DNA of 64,000 nucleotides from Pseudarthrobacter sp. W1I19 (GTDB taxonomy: Bacteria > Actinomycetota > Actinomycetes > Actinomycetales > Micrococcaceae). Shown in pieces: positions 9,769 to 18,735 of the stretch. How positions within the stretch are numbered: position 1 is the stretch's first letter; each line of letters starts with the position of its first letter. A model generated the notes under the pieces. The model had not been told where the DNA came from. It did not search any database and was given only the letters and a program-made list of their open reading frames with translations. The DNA is taken from NCBI RefSeq assembly GCF_030817835.1, contig NZ_JAUSZR010000001.1:2976001-3040000 (forward strand). Direction: 5' to 3'. The translations under genes and the position numbers were made by a program.

Positions 9769-10464
9769 ATGGGAACCAGCACAGGCAGCATTTCGCCGGC
9801 AGCAGCCACCCCATCGCGGCGCGAGCTGAACAAGGCCGCCACCCGGCAGGCCATCATCGACGCCGCCCTGTCACTGCTGCGCAGCCGCGGGCCGGGAAGC
9901 TTCACGGTTGAGGACATCGCGGAAACCGCCGGCATTTCACGGCGCACCTTCTTCAACTACTTCAGCAGCACCGACGCCGCCCTCGCGGCCGTCACCCACG
10001 GTTTCCTGGACAACGCCATCCAGCAGTTCCGGCTGCGGCCGGCTGACGAACCGATCCTGGAGTCGGCACAAGCAGCCCTGATGGCACTGGCTGACCCCAT
10101 GACCGTGGCACCGCTCGCGGAACTGTTTACGCTCACCCAGCAAAGCCAGCTGATGTCGCACTCGGAGCTCCAGGCCTGGGAGCACTGCACCGAACAAATC
10201 ATCGCCGTTGCCCGCGAACGGGTAGTGGGGGCGGCAGAAGGCGTTGATGAACTCTATGTCCGCGCACTGGCCGGTGCGGTGATCTCCTGCGGCAAGGCCG
10301 CCCTGGAGGTATGGTTCACGGGCCGCGGCGCCGACCTCTCCGCCACTTCCCTGGCAGAGCTCCGGCAGCTGCTCATTGACGCGATGGCGCTGCTGGGGTC
10401 CGGTTTTACCGCAGGCAGCAGTCCTGCACCCCGTTCCACCCCTTCCGCATCCGTTTCTTCCTGA
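9769..10464 (+). CDS. TetR family transcriptional regulator
   Basis: A 231-residue regulator. The N-terminal helix-turn-helix, roughly residues 25-70, contains TRQAIIDAALSLL and TVEDIAETAGISRRTFFNYF, the TetR signature. The C-terminal half is the variable ligand-binding domain. It is followed after 18 bp by the MMPL transporter gene, so the pair is probably one operon in which the regulator represses the pump and itself. The ligand is unknown; it may be a pump substrate such as a fatty acid or toxic hydrophobic compound. Confidence 0.92.
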   Translation: MGTSTGSISPAAATPSRRELNKAATRQAIIDAALSLLRSRGPGSFTVEDIAETAGISRRTFFNYFSSTDAALAAVTHGFLDNAIQQFRLRPADEPILESAQAALMALADPMTVAPLAELFTLTQQSQLMSHSELQAWEHCTEQIIAVARERVVGAAEGVDELYVRALAGAVISCGKAALEVWFTGRGADLSATSLAELRQLLIDAMALLGSGFTAGSSPAPRSTPSASVSS

Positions 10465-10482
10465 TCAGATCGGTTTCCACTT

Positions 10483-13005
10483 ATGGCACTGTTCCTATAC
10501 CGCCTGGGCAAGTTCTCCTACCGCCGGCGCCGGCTGGTCATCTCACTGTGGCTGGCCGTTTTGGTTGCTGTTGGCGGTTCAGCTGCCGCCTTCCACGGCA
10601 CACTGTCCAACAACTTCCAGATCCCCGGCACCGAAACGCAACGGATCGCGGACAAGCTGAAGCAAGAGCTTCCGGCCGCTTCCGGAGGCACGGCAACAAT
10701 CGTTTTTGAAGCTCCCGACGGCGGTTTTACCGCCGAGAGCCGCGCCGCCGTCACCGATGCACTGAAAAAGCTTGAGTCCGTGCCCAGCGTCCGCGGGACC
10801 GTGGACCCCTTCGCCACGCAGGCGCAGGTGGACCAGGCGGGCCAGGCCATCACCGACGGCGGGCAGCAGCTGGCCGCCGGCCAGGCCCAGCTGGACGCCT
10901 CCCGCGCCCAGCTCGAGGCAGGGGCGGCACAGCTCGCGGAAGCAGAACAGCAACTTGCCGCCGCCGGCGCGCCCTCTGCACTCATTGAGGCACAGCTTGG
11001 CCAGCAGAAGGCGGCCCTGGCAGAGGGGCAGGCAAAGCTCGACACCGGAACCCGTGAACTGGAAGCCGGCAAGGCCAAGCTGGAACTGGGCAAGCGCCAG
11101 GCAGAAGCGTCCTCCGCCATCCGCTTTGTCTCCGAAGACGGACGCGCGGCCGTGGCACAGGTGCAGTTCAACACCTCCATCAACGGCCTTAGCCCGGAGG
11201 TCCGCCAGCAGGTCCAGGACATCGCGCACGAAACGTCCGCTGCCGGTGTCACCGCCTATGCCAGCAAGGAGATCACCGAGGACATCTCCGAACTCTTCGG
11301 CGCAGCCGAAATCATCGGCATCGCTGTGGCTGCCCTGGTCCTGATCATCATGCTGGGCACGCTGATTGCCGCCGGGCTGCCGCTGCTGATGGCCGTCATG
11401 GGTGTTGGCGTCGGCGTCGGCATCACCTTCGCGCTCTCCGGCCTGTTCGACATGAGCTCCATCTCCCCCATGCTGGCCCTCATGCTGGGCCTCGCCGTCG
11501 GGATCGATTACTCCCTGTTCATCGTCAACCGGCACCGCACGCAGCTCCTGGCCGGCATGGCCCAGGAGGAATCCGTGGCCCGCGCCACCGGAACCTCCGG
11601 CAACGCCGTGGTCTTCGCCGGCCTCACGGTCATCATCGCCCTCGCCGCCCTGGTGGTGCCGGGCCTGCCCTTCCTTGCCGTGATGGGCCTGGCCGCGGCC
11701 GGAACCGTGGCGGTAGCGGTGCTGGTGGCCATCACCCTGACCCCGGCCATGCTGTCCCTGATCGGCCGCCGTATCATCTCAAAGCGTGCTTGGGCCAAGG
11801 CCGAGGTGCACAACGCCGAACCCGGGCACGAGGCAGCCGACGAAGCCGAAGACCGCGAGCGCAGCACCCGCGGCTGGGGCGGCCTGGTCACCCGCCACCC
11901 GGTGCTGGCCCTCCTGGCCGGTGTGGTCCTGCTGGGCACGCTCGCGCTCCCTGCCACCCAGCTGCAGCTGGCACTGCCCGACGGCGGCTCCGAACCGGTG
12001 GAGTCGGAGGCCTACCAGGCGTACGACCTCACCGCCCGGAGCTTTGGCGAAGGCGTCACCGGCCCGATCGTTGCCGTGGGCGGGTTCCCGGCAAACCTGG
12101 ACGAAGCCCAGGCGCAGGCCCTGCAGTACAACGTCGCGGACAAGCTCCGCGCCGTGGACAACGTGGTGGCCGCCGTACCCGTCGCCCTCAGCGAGGACCG
12201 GCGCACCGCCGTCTTCCAGGTCATCCCCAAAGAGGGTCCGGCCAGCGCCAGCACCGTCCAGGTGGTGGCCGAACTCCGCGGCCTGAACGGGGACATCCAG
12301 TCCGAGTACGGCGTGGCCATGGGCCTCACGGGGCAGACCGCCGGCAACGTGGACGTTTCCACGAAGCTCGGCGACGCCCTCCCGCCCTACCTGGCCATCG
12401 TCGTCGGACTCTCCCTGGTCCTGCTGCTGCTGGTCTTCCGATCCATCGTGGTGCCGCTGCTCGCCACCGGCGGCTTCCTGCTCTCCCTCGCCGCGGCGTT
12501 CGGCGCCGTGGTGGCGGTGTACCAGTGGGGCTGGCTGGGCAACGTGTTCGACGTCGCCAACCCCGGCGCGGTCCTGAGTTTCCTGCCGATCATCCTGATC
12601 GGCGTGCTGTTCGGGCTGGCCATGGACTACCAGGTGTTCATCGCCTCCGGAATGCGCGAAGCCTACATGCACGGCTCCACCGCCAAGCAGGCGGTCCGGG
12701 TGGGCTTCCGCCACGCTGCGGCCGTGGTGACGGCCGCAGCGATCATCATGGTCAGCGTCTTCGCCGGCTTCATCTTCAGCCATCTCACCATGGTGCGGCC
12801 GCTGGGCTTCGCGATGGCGTTCGGTGTGCTGCTTGATGCGTTTGTGGTCCGCATGACCATCGTTCCTGCCGTGATGTACCTGCTGGGTGAGAAGTCCTGG
12901 TGGCTGCCGCGCTGGCTGGACCGGGTCCTCCCGGACGTCGACGTGGAAGGCGCCCAGCTGAACCGGCCCGCAGCCGCCAAGGCGTCCGAAGAACTGGTCC
13001 ACTAG
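10483..13005 (+). CDS. MMPL family RND transporter
   Basis: An 840-residue export pump of the MMPL/RND superfamily, energised by the proton gradient. It has the duplicated layout: a first membrane helix (about 18-40), a large extracellular domain, then a bundle of five helices, and the same again in the second half. The extracellular loop of the first half carries a long Gln/Ala-rich coiled coil (about 125-205), with repeated QLxAG-like units, as in YdgH-type and mycobacterial relatives. GIDYSLFIVNRHR and AMDYQVFIASGMRE hold the conserved Asp-Tyr pairs of the proton path. Probable substrates are lipids or drugs. It is co-transcribed with the TetR gene. Confidence 0.93.
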   Translation: MALFLYRLGKFSYRRRRLVISLWLAVLVAVGGSAAAFHGTLSNNFQIPGTETQRIADKLKQELPAASGGTATIVFEAPDGGFTAESRAAVTDALKKLESVPSVRGTVDPFATQAQVDQAGQAITDGGQQLAAGQAQLDASRAQLEAGAAQLAEAEQQLAAAGAPSALIEAQLGQQKAALAEGQAKLDTGTRELEAGKAKLELGKRQAEASSAIRFVSEDGRAAVAQVQFNTSINGLSPEVRQQVQDIAHETSAAGVTAYASKEITEDISELFGAAEIIGIAVAALVLIIMLGTLIAAGLPLLMAVMGVGVGVGITFALSGLFDMSSISPMLALMLGLAVGIDYSLFIVNRHRTQLLAGMAQEESVARATGTSGNAVVFAGLTVIIALAALVVPGLPFLAVMGLAAAGTVAVAVLVAITLTPAMLSLIGRRIISKRAWAKAEVHNAEPGHEAADEAEDRERSTRGWGGLVTRHPVLALLAGVVLLGTLALPATQLQLALPDGGSEPVESEAYQAYDLTARSFGEGVTGPIVAVGGFPANLDEAQAQALQYNVADKLRAVDNVVAAVPVALSEDRRTAVFQVIPKEGPASASTVQVVAELRGLNGDIQSEYGVAMGLTGQTAGNVDVSTKLGDALPPYLAIVVGLSLVLLLLVFRSIVVPLLATGGFLLSLAAAFGAVVAVYQWGWLGNVFDVANPGAVLSFLPIILIGVLFGLAMDYQVFIASGMREAYMHGSTAKQAVRVGFRHAAAVVTAAAIIMVSVFAGFIFSHLTMVRPLGFAMAFGVLLDAFVVRMTIVPAVMYLLGEKSWWLPRWLDRVLPDVDVEGAQLNRPAAAKASEELVH

Positions 13006-13014
13006 GCTGAAATC

Positions 13015-13659
13015 GTGGTCCGCCTGATTCTTGCCTCCCAGTCCCCCGCCCGCACCAAGCTCCTCACCGAGGCCGGCATCCGGCATACGGTCCTCGTGTC
13101 GGACGTGGACGAGGACGCCGTCCAGGCCCGGTACGGCGTCACCGATCCGCATGACACGGCCCTGCTGCTGGCACGCGCCAAGGCCGAGGCTGTGGCGGCC
13201 CTCCCCGAAGCGGAGGGGGCGCTGGTGCTTGGTTGCGACTCCGTTTTTGAGTTCGACGGCGAGGCGCACGGCAAGCCGTACACCGCCGCAGTCGCCCGGG
13301 AACGCATGCTGCGCATGAGTGGCAACACCGGCGTGCTGCACACCGGGCATTGGCTCGTGGATTGCCGCGATACGGAGCCCGACGGCGGGTCGGCACCGGG
13401 TACCGGGGCCACCTTGGGGACGGTGGCCTCGGCAGAGGTTTCCTTCCTGGAGATGGACGCGGCGGAGATTGACGCGTACATCGCCACGGGCGAGCCGCTG
13501 CACTGCGCGGGCTCCTTCACCATCGACGGCTTGGGCGGCGCCTTCATCCGGAAGGTCGACGGCGATCCGCACACCGTCGTCGGACTTTCCGTCTCCACGC
13601 TCCGTGGCCTGCTGGCCAGTGCGCAGGTCCGGATCACGGACCTCTGGCCGGCGTCCTAA
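13015..13659 (+). CDS. maf: Maf-like nucleoside triphosphate pyrophosphatase
   Basis: A 214-residue Maf/HAM1-superfamily protein that hydrolyses nucleoside triphosphates, often modified or dTTP/UTP, to monophosphates. The substrate loop LASQSPARTKLL is at residues 6-17, and LGCDSVFEFDGE near 75 carries the catalytic Asp region. The GTG start at 13015 follows the MMPL stop by 9 bp. Together with accD5, accE and accA3, maf forms a conserved actinobacterial order, here interrupted by about 8.6 kb of accessory genes between accE and maf. Confidence 0.92.
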   Translation: MVRLILASQSPARTKLLTEAGIRHTVLVSDVDEDAVQARYGVTDPHDTALLLARAKAEAVAALPEAEGALVLGCDSVFEFDGEAHGKPYTAAVARERMLRMSGNTGVLHTGHWLVDCRDTEPDGGSAPGTGATLGTVASAEVSFLEMDAAEIDAYIATGEPLHCAGSFTIDGLGGAFIRKVDGDPHTVVGLSVSTLRGLLASAQVRITDLWPAS

Positions 13660-13680
13660 AGGAAGCGATTTCGGCGACTC

Positions 13681-13697
13681 TTGTAGCTTCCCTACAA
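13681..13697. promoter_or_regulatory. acc operator candidate, copy 2 (TTGTAG-N5-CTACAA)
   Basis: TTGTAG (13681-13686), five bases and CTACAA (13692-13697) form a perfect inverted repeat 92 bp upstream of the biotin carboxylase start. It matches copy 1 at 2405-2421 in both arms except the last base, and the spacer shares TT at positions 2-3. A TAGGCT -10-like element is at 13759-13764. Confidence 0.55.
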
Positions 13698-13788
13698 AGG
13701 CTTGGCGCTTTACACGCGGAATCCGCAAGTAATATCGGCGGAACCCTCAAAACCGCGCTAGGCTCCCTGAAGGAAAGAAGGAGACGCC

Positions 13789-15600
13789 TTGTCAGCAAAT
13801 TTGGAGCAGTCCGCATATCCCACGCAGTCGACCCTCACAAAGGTGCTGATCGCGAACCGCGGTGAAATTGCGGTGCGCATCATCCGCGCCGCCCGTGACG
13901 AAGGCATCGCCTCCGTTGCTGTGTATGCGGACGCGGACCGGGATGCCCTGCACGTCCGCCTTGCTGACGAGGCCTACGCGCTGGGCGGGAACACCGCCGC
14001 CGAGTCCTATCTGGTGATGGACAAAATCATCGACGCCGCCCTCCAGTCCGGAGCCGACGCCATCCACCCCGGTTACGGGTTCCTGGCCGAGAACGCCCAG
14101 TTCGCGGCCCGCGTCATTGAGGCCGGCATTACCTGGATCGGCCCGTCGCCTGAGGCTATCTCGGCCCTTGGCGACAAGGTCCAGGCCCGGCACATCGCCG
14201 AAAAAGTCGGCGCACCCCTCGTTCCCGGCACCGCCGATCCGGTGGAATCAGCCGAGGAAATCCTCGACTTCGTAGACCGGCACGGGCTGCCCGTGGCCAT
14301 CAAGGCAGCTTTCGGCGGCGGCGGCCGCGGCATCAAGGTTGCCCGCACCCGGGACGAGATTCCCGAACTGTACGAATCCGCCGTCCGCGAAGCCACCGCC
14401 GCCTTTGGCCGCGGCGAATGCTTCATCGAACGGTTCCTGGACGCACCCCGCCACGTGGAGACCCAGTGCCTGGCGGACGCCCACGGCAACGTTGTGGTGG
14501 TCTCCACCCGCGACTGTTCCCTGCAGCGCCGCAACCAGAAACTGGTGGAAGAAGCCCCGGCACCCTTCCTCACCGAAGACCAGAACCGCCGCCTTTACGA
14601 ATCCTCCAAGGCCATCCTGAAAGAGGCCGGCTACCTTGGCGCCGGAACCTGCGAATTCCTCGTGGGCCAGGATGGAACCATCTCCTTCCTCGAGGTCAAC
14701 ACCCGCCTCCAGGTGGAGCACTGCGTTTCCGAGGAAGTCACCGGTATAGACCTGGTGCGCGAACAGTTCCGGCTGGCCCGGGGCGAGGAACTCGGCTACG
14801 ACGACCCCGAAGTACGCGGGCACTCCTTCGAATTCCGGATCACCGGCGAAGACCCGGGCCGGAACTTCCTGCCCGCCCCCGGCACCCTCCGGGTCCTGAA
14901 AAACCCCACAGGGCCCGGCGTCCGCGTCGACTCGGGCGTGGAGCAGGGCGATGTCATCAGCGGCAACTTCGACTCCATGCTCTCCAAGCTCATCGTCACA
15001 GGCGCCAGCCGTCCGCAGGCGCTGCAGCGCGCCCGCCGCGCCCTCGAGGAAATGGTGGTCGAGGGCATTCCCACAGTGATCCCGTTCGACCTCGCTGTGG
15101 TCTCCGACCCCGCATTCGCACCCGCCGAGGGCCCATTCCGGGTCCACACCCGCTGGATCGAGACCGAGTTCGTCAATAACCTGCCCGCCTGGACCCCCGA
15201 TGGCGGCAGCACCGAAACCCCGGCCGAAGACCGGCAGCGCGTGGTGGTTGAGGTTGGCGGCAAACGGCTCGAGGTTGTACTCCCCGCCTCACTCGGTTCC
15301 GTGGCTGCCGGCACCGCCGGCGCCACTGCCAAGCCAGGCAAGTCGAAGAAGCGCCTGCGTTCCGGCGGCACCGCTGCTGCCACGGGCAACGCCCTGACTT
15401 CGCCCATGCAGGGCACCATCGTCAAGGTTGCCGTTGCCAACGGCGAAACTGTGGCTGAGGGTGACCTGGTGGTGGTCCTGGAAGCAATGAAGATGGAACA
15501 GCCGCTGACCGCGCACCGCTCCGGAACCATCACCGGCCTCACCGCAGCTGCCGGCGAAACGGTGTCAGCAGGCGCCGTCATCGCCACCATCGAAGACTAG
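13789..15600 (+). CDS. Acyl-CoA carboxylase alpha subunit (biotin carboxylase + BCCP)
   Basis: A 603-residue fusion of biotin carboxylase (about 15-460), a linker, and a C-terminal biotinyl carrier domain. [14 protein letters not shown] opens the carboxylase; the ATP-grasp glycine loop GGGGRGIKV lies near 183; the EAMKMEQP motif places the biotin-accepting lysine at residue 568. It uses ATP and bicarbonate to carboxylate biotin, which AccD then uses. It matches the actinobacterial AccA3/BccA/AccBC group in length and order. I accept the TTG start because GAAGGAG at 13777-13783 precedes it by 5 bases. It is modified by the BirA encoded at 489-1397. Confidence 0.95.
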   Translation: MSANLEQSAYPTQSTLTKVLIANRGEIAVRIIRAARDEGIASVAVYADADRDALHVRLADEAYALGGNTAAESYLVMDKIIDAALQSGADAIHPGYGFLAENAQFAARVIEAGITWIGPSPEAISALGDKVQARHIAEKVGAPLVPGTADPVESAEEILDFVDRHGLPVAIKAAFGGGGRGIKVARTRDEIPELYESAVREATAAFGRGECFIERFLDAPRHVETQCLADAHGNVVVVSTRDCSLQRRNQKLVEEAPAPFLTEDQNRRLYESSKAILKEAGYLGAGTCEFLVGQDGTISFLEVNTRLQVEHCVSEEVTGIDLVREQFRLARGEELGYDDPEVRGHSFEFRITGEDPGRNFLPAPGTLRVLKNPTGPGVRVDSGVEQGDVISGNFDSMLSKLIVTGASRPQALQRARRALEEMVVEGIPTVIPFDLAVVSDPAFAPAEGPFRVHTRWIETEFVNNLPAWTPDGGSTETPAEDRQRVVVEVGGKRLEVVLPASLGSVAAGTAGATAKPGKSKKRLRSGGTAAATGNALTSPMQGTIVKVAVANGETVAEGDLVVVLEAMKMEQPLTAHRSGTITGLTAAAGETVSAGAVIATIED

Positions 15601-15615
15601 CGCCGGAGGCCACTC

Positions 15616-16056
15616 GTGCTCGCACCCAGTTTTGAAGAAGAAGTGGACCGCTACCACCTCGCCGTCCCGGAAATCACCCGGGGCAACCCGGAACCGGTCA
15701 AGGAGCTGTACTCCCGGCTCGACGACGTGACCCTCGCCAACCCGTTCGGCGGCATTGCCCGCGGGTGGGCGCAGGTGGAAGCCCGGCTGGACCAGGCGGC
15801 GCGCCAGTTCCAGGACGGCGAGATGCTGGGGTTTGACACTGTCAGCTCCTACACCGCCCGGGACACCGCCTTCCTGGTGGAAACGGAACATTTCCGTGCC
15901 CGCCTGGACGGTGCCGGCGCCGCGGAGGAATTCGCGCTGCGCGTGACCAGCGTCTTCCGGCGCGAGGAAGGGTATTGGAAGCTGGTGCACCGGCACGCTG
16001 ACCCGGCTGCCCGTCCCCAGTCCCGCCGGTCGCTGAGCCAGCCCGCCGTCAGCTGA
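15616..16056 (+). CDS. NTF2-like / SnoaL-type nuclear transport factor 2 family protein
   Basis: A 146-residue cone-shaped NTF2-like fold protein, related to the YybH/DUF4440 group. The pattern GNPEPVKELYSRLDDVTLANPFGG, followed by ARGWAQVEARLDQAA and a VFRREEGYWKLVHRHAD C-terminal strand, is typical. Members are small hydrolases, isomerases or ligand binders, so no substrate can be named. The GTG start lies 15 bp after the carboxylase stop, consistent with co-transcription. Confidence 0.82.
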   Translation: MLAPSFEEEVDRYHLAVPEITRGNPEPVKELYSRLDDVTLANPFGGIARGWAQVEARLDQAARQFQDGEMLGFDTVSSYTARDTAFLVETEHFRARLDGAGAAEEFALRVTSVFRREEGYWKLVHRHADPAARPQSRRSLSQPAVS

Positions 16057-16161
16057 CTGGGCTGCCCGCTGAACACGCTGCACCGCTGACAGGCTGCCCA
16101 GCTGGACGGCGATGCAGGCCGTGAGGCTGACAGGCTGCGGCGTAGAAGGCACACTTAGCAC

Positions 16162-16893
16162 ATGTTGCCTTTCCTGCTCCTGGCATCACGTGCCGAGGAT
16201 GCCGCAGCCGAGGACGAATATGCCGCCTATCTGCGGTACGGGGGCCTGGAGCCCTCCGGGCTGCGGCGCGTCAGGCTGGAGGCCGCTCCCCTGCCCAAAA
16301 TCGACCTGTCCGCCTATTCAGGGGTGATTGTGGGCGGCAGCCCGTTCACCTCCAGCGATCCGCCGGAGCACAAAACTCCTACCCAGCAGCGGGTGGAACG
16401 TGAACTGGCCGGGCTCCTGGACGAGCTGGTGGCCAAGGACTTCCCGTTCCTGGGCGCCTGCTACGGGGTGGGGACGCTGGGCAGGCACCAGGGGGCCGTC
16501 ATCGACAGGACCTACGGCGAGCCGCTCGGCGCGGCGGAGATCGAACTCACGGACGCCGGACTGGAGGACCCCGTGCTCAGCGGGATGCCGCGGCGGTTCA
16601 CAGCCTTTACCGGCCACAAGGAAGCCTGCACCGTCCTGCCCCCGCACGCCGTGCTCCTGGCGAGGTCGGCGGCCTGCCCGGTGCAGATGTTCCGCCTCCG
16701 GCAGAACCTGTACGCCACCCAGTTCCACCCCGAGCTCGATGCCGAAGGCCTCTGTACCCGCATCGACATCTACCGGCACGCGGGTTACTTCCCGCCGGAA
16801 TCCGCCGAAGACCTGATGGAGAGCGCCCGGCGGTTCACAGTTACGGAGCCGATGAACATCCTCAAGAACTTCGTGGCCCGCTACGCCCGCTGA
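16162..16893 (+). CDS. Class I glutamine amidotransferase-like protein
   Basis: A 243-residue GATase-1 domain protein of the stand-alone GMP synthase-like (GuaA_1) group. The nucleophile is Cys100 in GACYGVG and the catalytic His189 lies in QFHPELD, with a nearby Glu. The oxyanion motif IVGGSPF is near residue 55. It may release ammonia from glutamine for an unidentified partner, or act as a gamma-glutamyl hydrolase-like enzyme. It is separated from the preceding gene by 105 bp containing two copies of GCTGACAGGCTGC and ends at a bidirectional terminator. Confidence 0.88.
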   Translation: MLPFLLLASRAEDAAAEDEYAAYLRYGGLEPSGLRRVRLEAAPLPKIDLSAYSGVIVGGSPFTSSDPPEHKTPTQQRVERELAGLLDELVAKDFPFLGACYGVGTLGRHQGAVIDRTYGEPLGAAEIELTDAGLEDPVLSGMPRRFTAFTGHKEACTVLPPHAVLLARSAACPVQMFRLRQNLYATQFHPELDAEGLCTRIDIYRHAGYFPPESAEDLMESARRFTVTEPMNILKNFVARYAR

Positions 16894-16975
16894 ACGCCAC
16901 ACACCCTGGCCGCGGCAGCCCGGTGTCGTGCGTTCCCGCCCGGTTACTCCTCCATAGGCAGAAAAGTGCCCGGCA

Positions 16976-17009
16976 CAATCCCCGCAGTTACGGGAATTGT
17001 GCCGGGCAC
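16976..17009. terminator. Bidirectional intrinsic terminator
   Basis: GTGCCCGGCACAAT at 16976-16989 pairs with ATTGTGCCGGGCAC at 16996-17009, with further C/G pairing inside. On the minus strand it is followed by CTTTTC, serving the MHS transporter gene; on the plus strand it ends the amidotransferase transcript. Confidence 0.8.
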
Positions 17010-17048
17010 CTCAGCTGCCAACCGGGCTGGAAGGAACAGGCCTGGGAC

Positions 17049-18458
17049 TTAGGCCACGTTGTTCTCGTAGTCCAGGTCCCGGGTTTCCTTGCTGACGAAC
17101 AGCGCGATGAGGGTCAGCACGGCCATGGCGGTCAGGTACACACCCACCAGCACCGGGCTGCCGTCCGCCAGTTCCCACAGCGCCACGGCAATGAACGGTG
17201 CCACCGCGGCACCGAGAATGCTGGAGAAGTTGTAGCTCACGGCAGAGCCGGTGTAGCGGACGTTCGTGGGGAACAGCTCAGGCAACAGGGCGCCCATCGG
17301 ACCGAAGGTGAGGCCCATGAGGGAGAATCCGATGATGAGCAGGGCCATGGTGCCGATGAATCCGCCGCTGAACAGCGGGACGAACAGCAGGCCGAAGACG
17401 AAGATGCCCGCCGTGACGGCGATGAGCATCTTGCGCCGGCCGTACTTCTCGGCCAGCGGTCCGGACACCAGTGTGAAGATGCCGAAGAAGACGACGCCGG
17501 CAATCAGCATCCAGAGGAAGTCGTTGCGGGTGAAGCCCAGGCCGGGGACGAACGCCGCGGCTGCCGCATCGGACATCGGCTTGCCGGCCTTCTCCGCCGC
17601 GGCCCTGGCGGCCTCGAGGCTTGAGGGACGGGTGCCGAACGTCAAGGTGAACGTGGTCATCAGGTAGAAGAGCACGTACGTGGCCAGCATGATGAACGTG
17701 CCCAGGATCAGCTGGCGCCAGCTGGTCTTGAATACCCGGCCCAGGGGCAGCTTGGCCACCTCGTTGGACTCGAGCACCTTCGTGAAAGCGGGGGTTTCAA
17801 TCAGCTTGAGGCGGACGTAGAGGCCAATGATCACCATGACTGCGCTGAGCAGGAACGGCACCCGCCAACCCCAGGCCTGGAAATCAGCCGGGCTCAAGGC
17901 ATAGCTGAAGACCAGGAAAATGACGTTGGCGATGATGAAGCCGATGGGTGCGCCCAACTGCGGGAAGGTGCCGTAAATTGCGCGCTTGTTGGCCGGTGCG
18001 TTTTCGGTGGCCAGCAGCGCGGCACCGCTCCATTCACCACCGAGGGCGAGCCCCTGGGCGAAGCGCATCACCACGAGCAGGGCCGGAGCCAGGAATTCCC
18101 AGCCGGGCACCAGCGCCGTGGGCAGGCAGCCGATCAGGAAGGTGGCGATGCCCATGGTCAGCAGCGAGGCCACGAGGGTGCCCTTGCGGCCGAACTTGTC
18201 GCCGAAGTGGCCGAAGATGATGGATCCCAGCGGGCGGGCCACGAAGGCCACACCGAAAACTGCAAACGAGCTCAGCAGCTGGGTTGTTTCGTTCTGGTTG
18301 GGGAAGAACAACTGGGGGAACACCAGCACCGCAGCGGTGGCATAAACGTAGAAGTCGTAGAACTCAACCGTGGTGCCGATCAGGCTGGCAACGATTACTC
18401 GGCCGCGTGAGTTCACCGGCTGCGAACCGGGCACCGTGGACGTATCGGTGGATGACAT
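17049..18458 (-). CDS. MFS transporter, metabolite:H+ symporter (MHS) family
   Basis: A 469-residue twelve-helix major facilitator. The loop after helix 2, FGHFGDKFGRKGTL, and the RFAQGLALGGEWSGAALL segment near 150 are typical of the MHS group (ShiA, ProP, KgtP, dicarboxylate or shikimate carriers). A repeat of the loop motif, LAEKYGRRKML, is at about 355. The exact substrate cannot be read from sequence; weak acids or osmolytes are likely. Upstream lies an inverted repeat, TCGTCCA-N5-TGGACGA, that may bind a repressor. Confidence 0.9.
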   Translation of the reverse strand: MSSTDTSTVPGSQPVNSRGRVIVASLIGTTVEFYDFYVYATAAVLVFPQLFFPNQNETTQLLSSFAVFGVAFVARPLGSIIFGHFGDKFGRKGTLVASLLTMGIATFLIGCLPTALVPGWEFLAPALLVVMRFAQGLALGGEWSGAALLATENAPANKRAIYGTFPQLGAPIGFIIANVIFLVFSYALSPADFQAWGWRVPFLLSAVMVIIGLYVRLKLIETPAFTKVLESNEVAKLPLGRVFKTSWRQLILGTFIMLATYVLFYLMTTFTLTFGTRPSSLEAARAAAEKAGKPMSDAAAAAFVPGLGFTRNDFLWMLIAGVVFFGIFTLVSGPLAEKYGRRKMLIAVTAGIFVFGLLFVPLFSGGFIGTMALLIIGFSLMGLTFGPMGALLPELFPTNVRYTGSAVSYNFSSILGAAVAPFIAVALWELADGSPVLVGVYLTAMAVLTLIALFVSKETRDLDYENNVA

Positions 18459-18540
18459 AAGGTAAACGCTTTCGCTTGAACCGGCCGGACGCTGGCATTG
18501 CCTCCGGCTCGAAATAGTTAGAGTTCAATATTAGTTCCGG

Positions 18541-18559
18541 TCGTCCAGTCAATGGACGA
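18541..18559. promoter_or_regulatory. Inverted repeat operator candidate upstream of MHS transporter
   Basis: TCGTCCA (18541-18547) and TGGACGA (18553-18559) are perfect 7-bp arms with a 5-bp spacer, 83 bp upstream of the transporter start codon. A second GGTCCA half-site follows at 18562. The spacing suits an IclR-, GntR- or TetR-type dimer; the regulator is not in the window. Confidence 0.4.
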
Positions 18560-18648
18560 AAGGTCCACTATCCGGACTTGTGCGGTGCGTCTCATTTTTG
18601 ACGGCTTCCGCAAGCCTAACGGCCCCCAAAAAGCTCCGATAGGCAAAT

Positions 18649-18686
18649 GTCACAGCCCGTTAACACACCGCGTCGGTCTGTGAAAC
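18649..18686 (+). promoter_or_regulatory. GlnR-like box upstream of narK
   Basis: Four half-sites are spaced exactly 11 bp apart: GTCAC, TTAAC, CGTCG and GAAAC, beginning at 18649, 18660, 18671 and 18682. This matches the actinobacterial GlnR pattern GTnAC-n6-GAAAC-n6-GTnAC-n6-GAAAC, with the third site weak. A TACCTT -10-like element starts 11 bp after the box (18697-18702), the same distance as at nirB. Confidence 0.65.
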
Positions 18687-18735
18687 GCGCCTTACCTACC
18701 TTGGAGGAACAACATCCCCCCGAAGGAGGTACCCC

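Noticed and set aside
9593..9814. N-terminal extension of the secreted protein up to 9814
   Set aside because: It would put 74 residues before a clear signal peptide and overlap the TetR start; the ATG at 9592 has a good ribosome site.
11779..13728. Long antisense frame of 649 codons opposite the MMPL gene
   Set aside because: Composition (His/Gly/Gln-rich, no motifs) is that of a high-GC shadow of the MMPL and maf genes.
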